From: Dolomedes plantarius
Lineage: Eukaryota > Arthropoda > Arachnida > Araneae > Dolomedidae
NCBI GenBank assembly: GCA_907164885.2
Contig: OU015493.1
Span: 49,577,390-49,641,389 of the forward strand
Length of the DNA: 64,000 nt
Reading direction: 5' to 3'
The notes under the pieces were generated by a model, which did no database searches, was not told the origin of the DNA, and was given only the letters and a program-made list of their open reading frames with translations. The position numbers were made by a program, and so were the translations under genes. Of this stretch, positions 24,727 through 36,154 are shown in pieces (the first letter of the stretch is position 1; each line of letters starts with the position of its first letter).

Positions 24727-26948
24727 TCATTTTAGAACTTCCTTGTATACAACATTGGTAGTTTTACCTTCAGGTGTTAATATTTCCAGGCTGCTTGGTG
24801 AACTGACTCTGGAACAGGCCACATAAAACTGGCCATGTGAAAAGCATTCCTCCCTCAAGTAAATCCCTGCCATCTTCAGCGATTGTCCTTGGGACTTGTT
24901 GATAGTCATACCAAAGCAAACCTTGATGGGGAACTGCAGTCTCTTAAACTCAAAGGGATAATCTGATGGAATGAGTGGTATTCGGGGTATTAAAACAGAT
25001 TCTCCCTGAGCACAGCCGGTGAACACTGTAGCCTCAATGACGTTCCTTTGAAGGGCTGTTATTTGCAGCCTGGTACCATTGCAGAGTTTTGGAGGGTTGA
25101 GGTTGCGCAGTAACATAACTGGAGCCCCCACTTTGAGATGAAGCATATGGGTTGTGAGGCCAGGAGGGTTAAGCGTATTGAGAAACTCCACAGGATAATG
25201 GACTGCATCCTCCATGTGCAAGACTGAGTCAACAGACTTGTATGTCATTTCTGCACCTTCAAAACTCTTCAGTAGACTCTCATTAATGTTATCAGCACTA
25301 TCATCCTTTGGAGTCAAAATAGCACGTTCGCTTAACCAGTCCATGGACTTCTCCTTGATATTGGCAATATCAGGATATATCCTGGCTGTTAGGGCTGCTA
25401 GGGTTGTCACAACTGAGCCAAGACCTGCAGGGATGGTAATTTTCCCTTCAGACTCTGGATATTCTCCATCTCCTATTTTCAGTAATAGTTCAGAGAATTG
25501 GCCAGCAGAGACATCACCCATCAAGTGCACTCTCATGTTCTTCCTGAGAGATAACTTTGTGATGAAGGGCCACAGAAATGAAGCTTTGATGCATGCTTTA
25601 ACCTGGTCTGCCCTAGTTCCCCTTGGCACTACTGGCAGAGTCTGGCGGAAATCCCCAGCCAACAACAAAGTGACTCCCCCCATCAATCCATTATTGTCTC
25701 GGATATCCTTAAGAGTTCTGCTAAGTGCCTCAAAAGCCCCCTTGTGTGCCATGGTGCTCTCATCCCAGACAATAAGCTTGCAGTCCCGCAACACTTGTGC
25801 CATATCACTTTGCTTAGAAATGTTACACATGGGAATTTCGCTATGGATGAGATTGAAGGGCAGTTTGAAGGTAGCGTGGGCTGTCTTACCCCCTTCCAAC
25901 AATGTAGCAGCAATGCCAGAGGATGCAACAGCTAAGGCAATGCCACAATCACTCCTTACCTTTGCAAGAAGCAAGTTGAGGAGGAAAGTCTTTCCAGTAC
26001 CACCTGGAGCATCTTGGAAAAAGACATGGCCAACACTTGACTGAATGCTGGCAAGAACTTGACGATAGACAGAGAGCTGATCAATTGTTAGTAAACTCTC
26101 TTTATTCGAAACCACTTGTACCAAAGCATTCTTGTCATAGCTGGTCTCCCTCATATAGTCCCTGTTCCCCAAGATATCACCAGATCTTTTTGGTCTAGGA
26201 AGAGAGTACTGTGTCAAATCTTGTCCTCCCAGAGACAATACTGCATCTTCAATCAGCACCAAGCATCTGTTGTATACTTCATCCATAACATGCTGTACAT
26301 TTCCTTGTAACTGTCTTTCTACTTGGCGTGTTATGTCCTCTGAAAGACTGTCCTTGTACTTCTCCCAAAGACTCAGGGGATCTGAGAGCTCACAATGGAG
26401 CAGCATCACCGTGAAAAGCTCCCGCATCTTGAAAGAAGAATCACACAGGGCAGCTTCTTCCAAGGTAGAGTCCCACTGCTTGTCATCATCTAACAAACCG
26501 CGTCCTGTGCATGCAGACTGGAATGTAGGATGGAGGACACCATTGACAGTCTTCAAATCTGAGAAGCATGTCGGGCCACGAACCTCATGTAACAACAGGC
26601 GAAGATGATAGCACTCAACATTTTTAGGATGAATGGCATAAACCCTTCCCAATGCAGAGTCTTTCTTCACTCCTGGCCAACCATCAACATCTTTACCTCG
26701 CTTCCTTCTTGTGAACTTATTATTTCTAAACAGAAAATAAGAAGGAACCTCACAATAAAGAAGGGATTTTGCAAAGTCATCAATTTTGCATAGTTCGAAG
26801 AAAGCTAAGAGTGTTGTCTGAGGAGGGTTTTTGAGCTTCTCAGTCAGATTCTTAGAAGTAAAGTACATACGCTGACCATTCTCGAGATGAACAGCCAGGT
26901 GAAGAACTGTGGGGTACCTTTCATGAATTGGGAATGCCAAGATCCTCC
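24727..26948 (-). pseudogene. Helitron RepHel, helicase half (downstream of frameshift)
   Basis: In a different frame from the Rep half, starting where homology resumes at RILAFPIHERYPTVLHLAVH. The Pif1-family SF1B helicase begins near LTIDQLSVYRQVL. It shows Walker A (APGGTGKT, near 25990-26010), Walker B-like VWDES, a GDFRQTLPVV motif, and C-terminal INKSQGQSL plus YVACSRVSS. The frame is otherwise open to a stop at 24727. There is no ATG at the frame entry, so it is not an independent gene. In an intact element this part would unwind DNA for rolling-circle transposition. A 276-codon open frame on the opposite strand here is a shadow. Confidence 0.93.
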
Positions 26949-29675
26949 AAACACTGCCTCAGAGCTGCTGAGGTACCGGCCACTCTCGTAGACCTTCACC
27001 TCATCCACCTCATTCTCTAGACCAAAAGCTGCCTGGTCACTGCCCTTGTTAATGTACTTGCAAATGTATTTTATTGATTTCACAGAGTTACAATACTCTA
27101 CATTGATGTGAGCATTGAAAGTACGTGACAGTACAGGATTATAAGGTACAACCCAGCTGTTGTCCAACTCCATTCCCTTGCATTTTACAGTGAACCCACC
27201 ATCTTTTGGAGATCGCCTTCGGTATAGTGGATACCCATCATTACCAGTCTGGGTGTCACTTAGAAGTGGACGGGGGTACCTTTTACTGCAGCTGCCACCT
27301 TTCATGCAAGGAGAATTGCACTTCAGGCTGCCACAAGGCCCATGAATCATGTTGGCCTTGACAATGTCATAGAGAAGGGGGTCTTGCTGAGGATTAGGTA
27401 TTTCGGCACAGATGACATTATCAGTCATGTCAGGGGATATGCGTTGCTCTAGCCACAGCAAGATGTGAACATGAGGCAAACCCCGCTTTTGCCACTCCAC
27501 AGAAAACATGAAGCAACGTACAGCTCCAAACAGACTGCCCTTGGTCAAGACATTCATCATTTTTTTTACTTTTAGGTGGAACACCCTTGCTATGATGTCA
27601 TGCCGATCATGAGACTTTTCTCCGAGGAACAATGCATCTGTAATATCCTTCCACTTGGGGTTACAGGTGAAAGTGATAAACAGATCAGGACGCCCATAGT
27701 GACGGACATATGTCATAGCATCTTGAGTCCGTTCATGCATGTAGCGAGGTCCTCCAGTAAAAGATGATGGGAGCACTACCTTCCGACCCAGTTGAGCAGC
27801 ATCAGCATCCTTCTCCCCTACAGCATCTTTTAGGTGAATGTAGTTGTCTGCCCTCAGCTCTGCCTGGTTAAACCTGATATAGTTTAACCTTTCAGTCTCT
27901 ATTTTAGCATACATATCTACTAAAAATTGACTGAAGAGGGAACAGAAGTACAATAGGCGGTTGTCCTCTCCTTTTCTGACCATAATGCGATAGCAGTAGA
28001 AACTCAATGCAGAGATCGTCTTCTTGATAGGCAACTTGGTCTTAGGATTGTGCTGAGCCAGATTGATGGAGTATCCATCCTCGCCACGACAGAACAAAAG
28101 TGGGTATTGAAGAGCATCGTATGTCCGGTGGATCTCACTGATGCGATGCAGTTTGTTATCGTGGCTTTGGAGCACGATATCTCGCTGCTGAAACTGCTGG
28201 CCAACCATCACCAGAGCTACCTCATTTGCTGTTGGTGCATTAAAGCGACCTTCATGAGCATCGACAGGCTTTTTTTCAGCCTGGATAACAACTGCAAACT
28301 TCTTGCAGGTTGGAGGCACTTTATCCAGGGTAGTTTTAAGGTCTTTTATGTAGCTATTAACGTCATTTAGCATCTCTTGCAGTTGCTTGACCAATCCGTC
28401 TTTTACACCAGGAAAGTTACTACACCTTAAGCGTACTTCCCTTTCATCCTCACCCACAAAATAGATTTGAAGAAATTGGGCTTCTTTAGAAGATGGAAGT
28501 AGACTTCCAATCAAGTGATACACCTGTCCCTGAATTTTGAAAGTTGGCATGAAACCTTCCTCTACAACCTGTTTAGCTCCAAATGATGTCATTTGGAAAC
28601 ATCCATTATACTGCCGAACACACTCCATAAAGTGGATGTGCTCAGGATGGTTGCCAATTACCAGGCTATTGAGAGGCTCAGGAAGAGGTTCAAATGCAGG
28701 TAGGTTTACCTTGCCAGCACTACAACACATTCCTGGAGATTCGTCTGCCCACTTCAGGGCATTGCAGTACTGACACTTGTGGTTCATAGTGCCCAGGGAT
28801 ACCATGCTATCTGCTTCATAATCAATAACAGGCTCATATGCCAAGCCTGAAAGAACCTTTACCTGCCATGGAAGTACTCGCCTTTCTACTCGTTTGCCAG
28901 GATTATTTTTTTCATATTGGCATTGTGCTGCCCTGTGAACCTCAGGCTTAGCTTTCTGGTACCGTGCAACAGCTGCTTTGATCACCTCAGGCTTAGCTTT
29001 ATGGTACCGTGCAACAGCTGCTTTGATCACCTCAGGCTTAGCTTTATGGTACCGTGCAACAGCTGCCCTGTTCACCCCAGGATTCCTCTCTGCATACTTC
29101 TTTCTTGCATCTTTAAGTTGCTGCTTCCTTTGAGCATGAGTACATCTAGAGCGACGTCTTTTAGTAGCTTGATTGGTATTAGAAAGTGATGCATCATGTG
29201 AGGTAGATTGAGGGAAAGATGGCATGGCTTGTGTTTCCTGTGACAGGTAGTAAGCATCGAAATGCCCACTCGAGAGGTCACATGCAGAGGTAAAACGCAG
29301 CCTCCTTATTGGGTTACCAGCAGCACCAAAACTGTGACATAGTTCACCATTGAGGTACACCTCAAAAACAAAGTTGAACAGTTCACCTGCTGCTGACAAT
29401 TCGCAAGAACTGCCATATGTGGAGAGAATTGACATTTCGGAAAAATATTCAGCAGAGTTAGAATAATTATTCCCATTCATGTCATGAGACATTATAGCAA
29501 ATCTCTCCCAATTCTCTACCACATGACTCACAATTAATTCCCGGACTTCCCTAGACATCATATCTGTACCATACATGACAAAAGAGAGAGAACGAAAAAG
29601 ACATGCACCATCTGCTGGGATTGGGAAAATACTATGAAGTACAAAATCCCCATTTATGCATAAATATTCTTGCAT
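26844..29675 (-). pseudogene. Helitron RepHel, OTU + Rep nuclease half (upstream of frameshift)
   Basis: Start chosen at the ATG at 29675 (MQEYLCINGDF). The N-terminal OTU-like cysteine protease domain (about 1-150) has PADGACLFRSL with the Asp/Cys pair and a later GHFDAYY with the His. A basic segment follows, then four ~15-residue repeats (AAVARYHKAKPEVIK type), a zinc-binding CQYCNALKWADE segment, the Helitron-like N domain and the Rep nuclease. The HUH motif is GLPHVHILLWL near residue 735; the two-tyrosine motif KYICKYINKG is near 870. At SSEAVFGG (about 26950) two extra bases, compared with the usual Helitron AVWRIL context, move the helicase out of frame; this frame then runs on to 26844. 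OTU domains are known in some animal Helitrons and Helentrons. Confidence 0.93.
28939..29079 (-). repeat. 45 bp in-frame coding minisatellite
   Basis: Three near-identical 45 bp copies plus a partial one encode the 15-residue repeat of the Helitron protein. They are nearly identical at DNA level, so the expansion is recent. Confidence 0.85.
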
Positions 29676-29919
29676 TTTAGAAGATATAAAAATCAAAATT
29701 AAATACGGTTCAGAAATATAAGTAAATCTGATAAAGAGTTAAAAATCAAATAAAGCTTATCTTTTGCTAGTATCACAAAACTCGCATGAAAATCAACCAC
29801 ACTAACTTAATCTGACAACATCACATGTCTGTCTAGCAGTTAACCTCTAGGTTACAGTTATACATGGTAAGCACAGTTACCGTATAGTAATACCGTTAAT
29901 ATTTTACACTTTGTATCTT
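29676..29919 (-). other. Helitron 5' leader and boundary zone
   Basis: No gene. The Helitron 5' TC terminus must lie here, but no single candidate stands out. Confidence 0.45.
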
Positions 29920-30090
29920 CTATATTCCTTCATATCTCAAAGAAGGAAATTGATATCCATAAGATTCTTGCTTTAAAATGTAAGGAACTTGATTACCTAA
30001 AATCAATTTCAGGATTTTTCAAAATTCGGACCCAAGGGAGGGAGGGGAGGGGGGGAGGCGAAACGTGTTTTTACCATATACCTTCATATC
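29920..30090 (-). repeat. Single inverted copy of the C-rich ~150 bp minisatellite
   Basis: Its inverse carries GAGATATGAAGG, a C-tract, TTTTGAAAAATCCTGAAATT and CAAGAATCTTATGGATATC, as in the array at 30640-31640. Confidence 0.8.
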
Positions 30091-30283
30091 TCAAAGTAGG
30101 AAACGGATATATTTCTTTTATACGCATATTAATAAATTAAGCTGCTTTAGAATTTCTTTTATATTACTTTGTACTCGATATGATTACTCGATCTTATATA
30201 TTAGTTTGTAATCGATATGACTATTCGGATTAATGCTCGAAATAGGTGCTACCATCTATCGCGCCAAATACCAACTATTTACT
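30091..30283. other. Short AT-rich spacer
   Basis: No gene recognised. Confidence 0.4.
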
Positions 30284-30633
30284 GGCAGCATATTATAGCT
30301 TAGTGATTCTTCATGTTAATGTTCGTCATCACATTAAAACAGTTTTTAAACATTTTATTTTATGGTTTTCATTATATGTATACATATGTGCATATGATTT
30401 TTTTTATTTTTTGAATTATTACATTGTTTTGTACTTTTATTTTTATGTAAGCATTTTTCTAGGAAAAAAAAAGAATAAAATGCTTTCTGAACTAAAAACT
30501 ATATTATTTATAAAAAATTGGAACAGATCCAATTAAATTTGTATGAGTTTGTATCAAAATAATTGATTCGTTATACGGCTTTTCACTTTACGGCCAACTT
30601 TTCCGGAATGTATCTAGGCCGTAAAGCTAGGTA
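30284..30633 (+). mobile_element. Tigger-like non-autonomous element, 5'-truncated
   Basis: Closely similar to 44720-45127: GCATATTATAGCTTAGTG, CAGTTTTTAAACATTTTATT, and the end TATACGGCTTTTC...GGCCGTAAAGCTAGGTA. The left terminus present in the other copy is missing here. Confidence 0.7.
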
Positions 30634-30639
30634 TGGGTG

Positions 30640-31640
30640 GATTATTTAACCCGGTTTTTTACATATGAAGGAATATGTAAAAAACACGTTTTGCTCCCTT
30701 TCACCCTTGGGGGGCGTATTTTGAAAAATCCTGAAACTGATTTTAGGTAATCAAGTTCCTTACATTTTAAATCAAGAATCTTAAGGATATCTGTTTTTTT
30801 TCTTTCAGATATGAGGGAATATGGGAAAAATACGTTTTGCCCCCTCCCCCCTAATGGGGGGCTGAATTTTGAAAAATCCTGAAATTGGTTTTTAGGTATT
30901 CGTGTTCCTTTCTTTTTAAAGCAAGAATCTTATGGTTATCTCTTTTTTTTTCTTTCAGATATGAGGGAATAGGGGAAAAATACGTTTTGATCCCCCCCCC
31001 CCAATGGGAGCCGAATTTTGAAAAATCCTGAAATTGGTTTTTAGGTAATCAAGTTTCTTACATTTTAAAGCAAGAATCTTAAGGATATCTGTTTTTTTTC
31101 TTTCAGATATGAGGGAATATGGGAAAAATACGTTTTGCCCCCTCCCCCCCATGGGGGTCCGAATTTTGAAAAATCCTGAAATTGGTTTTTAGGTATTCGT
31201 GTTCCTTTCTTTTTAAAGCAAGAATCTTATGGTTATCTCTTTTTTTTTCTTTCAGATATGAGGGAATAGGGGAAAAATACGTTTTGATCCCCCCCCCCCC
31301 AATGGGAGCCGAATTTTGAAAAATCCTGAAATTGGTTTTTAGGTAATCAAGTTTCTTACATTTTAAAGCAAGAATCTTAAGGATATCTGTTTTCTTCTTC
31401 GAGATATGAAGGAAAATGTGATAAAACACGTAAAAACACGTTTAGCCCCCCTCCCCCCCTTGGGGGCCAAATTTTGAAAAATCCTGAAATTGGTTTTTAG
31501 GTATTCATGTTACTTACATTTTAAAGCAAGAATCTTATGGATATCAATTTTCTTCTATGAGATATGAAGGAATATGTAAAAAACACGTTTTGCCCCCCTC
31601 CCCCCCTTGGGGGGCGAATTTTGAAAAATCGCTTCTTAAA
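30640..31640 (+). repeat. C-rich minisatellite, about seven copies of ~150 bp
   Basis: Each unit has GATATGAGGGAATA, AAAATACGTTTTG, a run of 7-12 C, TTTTGAAAAATCCTGAAATTGG and AAGCAAGAATCTTA. The TTTTGAAAAATCC core recurs at about 30716, 30865, 31010, 31160, 31308, 31466 and 31617. Neighbouring units alternate between two subtypes (GGAATAGGGG and GGAATATGGG), hinting at a ~300 bp higher unit. Open frames in it are repeat translations, not genes. Confidence 0.9.
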
Positions 31641-32083
31641 TGACGCCTTCAGCACAAAAGTAATAAGCTCCTAAAATTTGATATCTGTATCTCCAATAGT
31701 TTTTGCTGGGCGTTGATACGTGTATATATAAGTCAGGAATTCTTCCTTTATAGATATAGATGAATTTTTTTTATTTATTCTGGTCTTTAAGAACTAACAG
31801 TTTTTAATTAGTTCCACAGGTTTTGTAGAGCATCAAAACCTTTCAGAACCGTATATATCCCGTGTTTTGAGACCACATTTATTTCATATCTCTTAGCATC
31901 ACGTTGGATACTAACCAACACTGTAAGTCTAGAGCTAATGAAACCTGTCATCTAATGTTATTTTTAAGTAAAATTAATGGGCAGATTCTCACCTATGTTG
32001 ATACCTGTCCTTCATCATAATTAATATAATTTCAAGAAAGGAGAACATCAGCGTTCTAAATTTTTTGTACAGTAATGTATATA
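31641..32083. other. AT-rich DNA, nothing recognised
   Basis: No conserved open frame. Confidence 0.5.
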
Positions 32084-32899
32084 CCGGGTGCGTCATAAAT
32101 TCGTGCAAAGTTTAAAAATTCATAATAAAAGAAGTAATGCTCGGAAAATTTTTCTGTTTGCACCAAAAGGATCAGAAGGACATTAGATTTTTTTTCCATG
32201 TAAAAAAAAAAGTTTCCAAAAGTAAACGAAAGAGGGTGCTCACACGTCATACTGAGACATTTTATGCAAATCAGGCTATCAATAAAATACCTGGCTGGAA
32301 ATGGATCCGTCATTCGAAGCCAGTAGCATGCTTTCTTTACCAGATCAAGCGTTGGTGGTTAAACTTTCATACGAGAAAGGTGAATCCACAACTGTTGCAT
32401 TGCGAAAGTTTCGCAGGGAGAAAAGTCTAGAGGCGCAAAAGCCCTATTTCATTGAATGGATGCTGAATTTAGTACGACTTTTTGAGGAAACCGGGAGTTT
32501 GTAGAATACGAAGTAGCGGACCATCCTTAAGCTCGGACCGCGTCCATGTTGTACAAAGTGTAATGGAAGATTTGACAGCCGAGACATCAATGGGGAGTAG
32601 CAGTGCTCGTGAAGCTGGGAAAAGAACGGGAATTCCGAAACCGTCGATTCGACGTATTCTGCATGGAATGTTGAATCTGTATCCGTACAAAATCCAGGCA
32701 CTTCACCAGCCAGATTTGCATAAAACGTCTCATTATGACGTGTGAGCGCCATCTTTCGGTTACTTTTGGAAACTTTTTTTATATATGGGAAAAAATCCAA
32801 TGTCCCTCTGACCCTATTAGCGTCCCTCTGACCCTATTCCGAGCATTACTTCTATTATTACGAATTTTTGAACTTTGCACGAATTTATGACGCACCCGG
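32084..32899 (+). mobile_element. 816 bp mariner-type element with ~200 bp TIRs
   Basis: Perfectly placed TA duplications (32082-32083 and 32900-32901) flank ends reading CCGGGTGCGTCATAAATTCG. The inverted match continues inward for about 200 bp on each side (TAATGCTCGGAA, GTTTCCAAAAGTAA, GCTCACACGTCAT, TTTGCATAAAA). Between them lies only the DNA-binding part of a transposase. The right arm has a 19 bp tandem duplication (GTCCCTCTGACCCTATT). Confidence 0.88.
32301..32720 (+). pseudogene. DUF4817-type transposase, DNA-binding domain only
   Basis: The first frame gives MLSLPDQALVVKLSYEKGES and TTVALRKFRREK then LFEETGSL and a stop. The next frame continues with RTGIPKPSIRRILHGMLNLY and PYKIQALHQ. 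This is the paired-like two-part helix-turn-helix of mariner-superfamily (DUF4817) transposases, broken once near 32500. The DDE/D catalytic domain is absent; the right TIR starts directly after the domain. Confidence 0.8.
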
Positions 32900-33009
32900 T
32901 ACTTCGCATTTCAATTTTGTTTAGATTTTCCAGAATAATATACGGGAATCTTGTGTTGTCTAGCGGAAATTGCTGTATACACATTTACACATAAACAAGC
33001 ATGACCGAA

Positions 33010-33113
33010 TAAATATATACATACCGATACCCGTATGCACACACATTATATAATCATATGTACGTATGCATATATGTATGCATGAATGTATGTGTATATA
33101 TGTATCTCTCTCT

Positions 33114-33180
<67 letters not shown>

Positions 33181-33190
33181 CGCAAGCATT
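33010..33190. repeat. Compound TATG/CA/AT microsatellite
   Basis: (TATG)-like units, TCTCTC, about 14 CA units, then TA runs. Confidence 0.9.
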
Positions 33191-34480
33191 CGCGCACATA
33201 CAGGGTTCCCACCTATATCCGTTACACCCCCCTTAGCTTCTAAACGGTGACAGATTAGGCCATAAAATTGGTGTCTAGATATAGCAAAAAGGCTATGTGC
33301 TTCTCGATGAGATAACTTACAACGCCATCTATCGGCAAATTTTGGAATTAGCGTTTTTATCTCAAAAACGGTACGAGATACGGGAAAAATTCAATTGCAA
33401 AGTTGTCCAGCATCATCGGTTTAGTAAGAAAAGACACCTTGCGCACATTAATACTCAAAACAGAATGTAAAAAAATTAATATTTGTTTGGACGTGATTTT
33501 CAACAGTATGGCGTAGTGAAACGCTATCGGAGCTCGAAAAGACCACCTCATAAACTAAATACCAACCAGTAATATGGAGCAGGGGAAACGCATGCGATTC
33601 GCATTAAATTAATGAGGACCATGGTTCTGTCCTCACCAGTTGCGAGTTTTACTGAATGTCTCTACAAACTATGAAAACATTCTGGACTATGAATACTGTA
33701 AACAATCATGTCTGGTATAAGAATCAAACCGATTTCATGTATTATGCATATGAGGATGGGATGTCATACCTGTTCACCAGAGACTAGTGTAGTATAAAAA
33801 GGATGTTTTTGCTGGGTTGTACGTTAAAGCTGAGAGTTATGGCAAAATTTGGCATTACAAGTGTATTGCGAGATGTTGTTAATTTACAGTGAATGTGGGC
33901 GTAAGGCAAAAGCAGCTGCAAGACTGTATCGTGAACATTTTCTTGCAGGTCCGCTACTTACACGGATGACCATCGTAAAAGTTGTAAAACGTTTAAAGGA
34001 GACGGGCTGCGTGACCAGCCGACCTCGAGTTCGAAGAGCTCGTAATGTAGGACGGAAAGTGCAACCGGAAGATGTGCTAGTACATGCTCTCGCCCATTCT
34101 CAGAGCAACACAAAAATGATCAGTGACAATTGTGGCCTCTGAAAATGCTGTGTTTGGAAAATCCTCAATGATTTAGGTGCTCATCCATACCGATCCACAC
34201 CCGTTCAGGGATTGTTGCCAAGAGATGCCAAGAGACGTTACACGTGGTGCAACTTTGTGATGAATAACTTAGAGATCCGCCCAATATTCATTGCAGACGT
34301 AACGTGGGCAGATGAGGCATGTTTTTCGTGTAACGGAATGTGGAATAGACAAAACGCTCATACCTGGTCTATGGAAAATCCGAGATATGCTGTCGAACTT
34401 CGACATCAACTCTGTAAATGTTTGGTGTGGAATTTTTCATGACAGGATCATTGGAACAGTATTCAACGAGGGAACGTTAA

Positions 34481-36025
34481 CCCATTAACCGCTGGTGTTG
34501 CGTTGACGCAACGGTCAAAATAAATGCGTATAAAAATTTAGCTATTAAATGAATTTTATATTAACAGTAGTTTTTGAGTAGGGTTAATAATCAAATAGAA
34601 AAATATTTGCCTTCAATCGTTCTTTTATTTAATTAACGAGTTCCAAACTTAGACAGTTAGTTAAGCATTTTTGAACGAGAACTTTCTCCTAGTCTTTTTC
34701 ACAGAAGAAATATAGGGTGACAAACGTGAGCTTTAGGGGTGATCTATTTTTAGCTAAGGTCAAAGTTTATCAGAACATTCCATCAATAGGTTGATTTTGT
34801 TTGGGTGGGGGAGGAAGAAAAGATAGGTGTTGCATTAGCGCAACGTCAGCGGGATAAGGGTAGTTTCCTTATTCACATGTGACGTTTTTCTTCGTGGAGC
34901 TTTCCCCCGTTCTGTGGTTATAGAAATGCATAAAACTAGATGCTTTACGTTTAAAGAAGTTCTTCAAAGAATTTTCGACGAAGATTCAGAAAATGATAAC
35001 GGGAATGAAACTGATATTGTTGTTATTCTACCAGAGACAGCAAAGGCTAGTGATGAAGAAGAAGGAAATGAAAATATTTTGAATAGTGACAATGATGATT
35101 TACCATGCGATACTGCTGTAGAAATTGAAGTGTGAGTAAAAAAGAAGTTTTTGCCTCCTAAAAGCAGTACAAGTTTTTTGAAAAAATTTAAAAAAACAAA
35201 AACTGAAGATTTGAAATGGATAAAGAAGGGACCATTGAATATGTCTCAGCAAAAAAAATGAAGAAAAAGATCAAATCGGAACTATGAAAAGTATATTACA
35301 AGATAAAACTAGTGCAGAGATTTTTGATCTTCTCTTTGGCTCAGAGGTTTATTCTCTTCTCGTCGAATAGACAAACTCATGTGCCCAACAAAAGAATCAC
35401 CCCCATTTTTTAGCATCTGAAGCCTACATGAGACGGTTCATTGGAATATTGTTGCCGACGGGATATTATTCTTTGTCTCAGGAAGGAATTTACTGATCTC
35501 TTGATAAGGACATTCAGCATGCAAAAGCCATTACGTGGAGAACGTGGACATTTTATTGTCAAGTCCGAAGACAGCAGAAGACTGCGTAGTAAACAATGCC
35601 ATAGCCAGACAATTTATCCATGCAAAGTTTGTCACGTTACTCTACATCATGATAGTAGTGAAGCTTTTCGTGATAGAAACTGTTTTCTGGATATAATAAG
35701 TAATTTTGTAAAGGCAAAATATGTTAAATCTTTATAATAGATAAATTAACTGAAAAGCGATCATTATGATTTCTAAAGTGTAACAAAGTTAAAAAAAAAT
35801 CCCAGTGCTCAAATCAAAGAAAACCCTGCAGAAGTTCAGTTGAACTCACTTAATGTCAATACTCTTATTCCGCTGACGTTGGGCGAACGCAACACTCGAT
35901 TTTTCGAAAGTTAAGACCAGTTTTGTTATTCTACCCATAAATTAATGTTGTATATGTTCAAATGAATAGCCAATATTATTTGTATAAAAACAAATTCACC
36001 CCTTATAGTTTTGGCGGTTAATGGG
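34481..36025 (+). mobile_element. piggyBac-like element, internally decayed
   Basis: TTAA duplications at 34477-34480 and 36026-36029 flank the inverted ends CCCATTAACCGC and GCGGTTAATGGG (one mismatch region). Subterminal TTGCGTTGACGCAA palindromes lie near the left end; a related GACGTTGGGCGAACGCAACA lies near the right. It encodes a broken piggyBac transposase and interrupts the surrounding mariner gene. Confidence 0.88.
34914..35737 (+). pseudogene. piggyBac transposase remnant (PGBD-like)
   Basis: An acidic N-terminus (MHKTRCFTFKEVLQRIFDED, then SD/E-rich) ends at a stop at 35135. Further frames show SAEIFDLLFGSEVYSLLVE, HFLASEAYMRRFIGILLPTG and YYSLSQEGIY, the start of the DDE_Tnp_1_7 domain. 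The final frame has a cysteine-rich tail TIYPCKVCHVTLHH, the piggyBac C-terminal zinc-finger region. Most of the catalytic core, including the Asp residues, is missing, so there is a large internal deletion. Confidence 0.8.
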
Positions 36026-36114
36026 TTAACGGGACACCGGTACTTGGAGCTCCTGGAGTATGTAATAACAGACTTTGTTGAGAATCTATTGTTGCACCAA
36101 CTAAGAAATACACG

Positions 36115-36154
36115 GTTCCAACATGACGGCGCCCCTCCGCCGTCATGTTGGAAC
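36115..36154. repeat. Perfect 17 bp palindrome inside the transposase
   Basis: GTTCCAACATGACGGCG, six bases, then its exact inverse. It lies on the catalytic QHDGAP codons and coincides with a frameshift. Confidence 0.9.

Larger units (their letters stand above)
22163..29900 (-). mobile_element. OTU-type Helitron, probably autonomous in origin
   Basis: About 7.7 kb: frameshifted RepHel gene, then a satellite-like 3' tail ending in hairpin plus CTAG. The 5' TC end should lie between the start codon (29675) and the minisatellite that begins near 29920, but I could not fix it. Helitrons transpose by rolling-circle replication with an HUH Rep nuclease and a Pif1-like helicase. The tandem tail units at 13652-22162 extend the same element. 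Confidence 0.75.

Noticed and set aside
25214..26044. 276-codon open frame on the plus strand
   Set aside because: It lies exactly opposite the Helitron helicase, and its codons mirror the conserved helicase motifs.
30955..31429. Two overlapping minus frames with repeated KILALKCKKLDYLKTNF
   Set aside because: Direct translation of the ~150 bp minisatellite; no start context and no homolog recognised.
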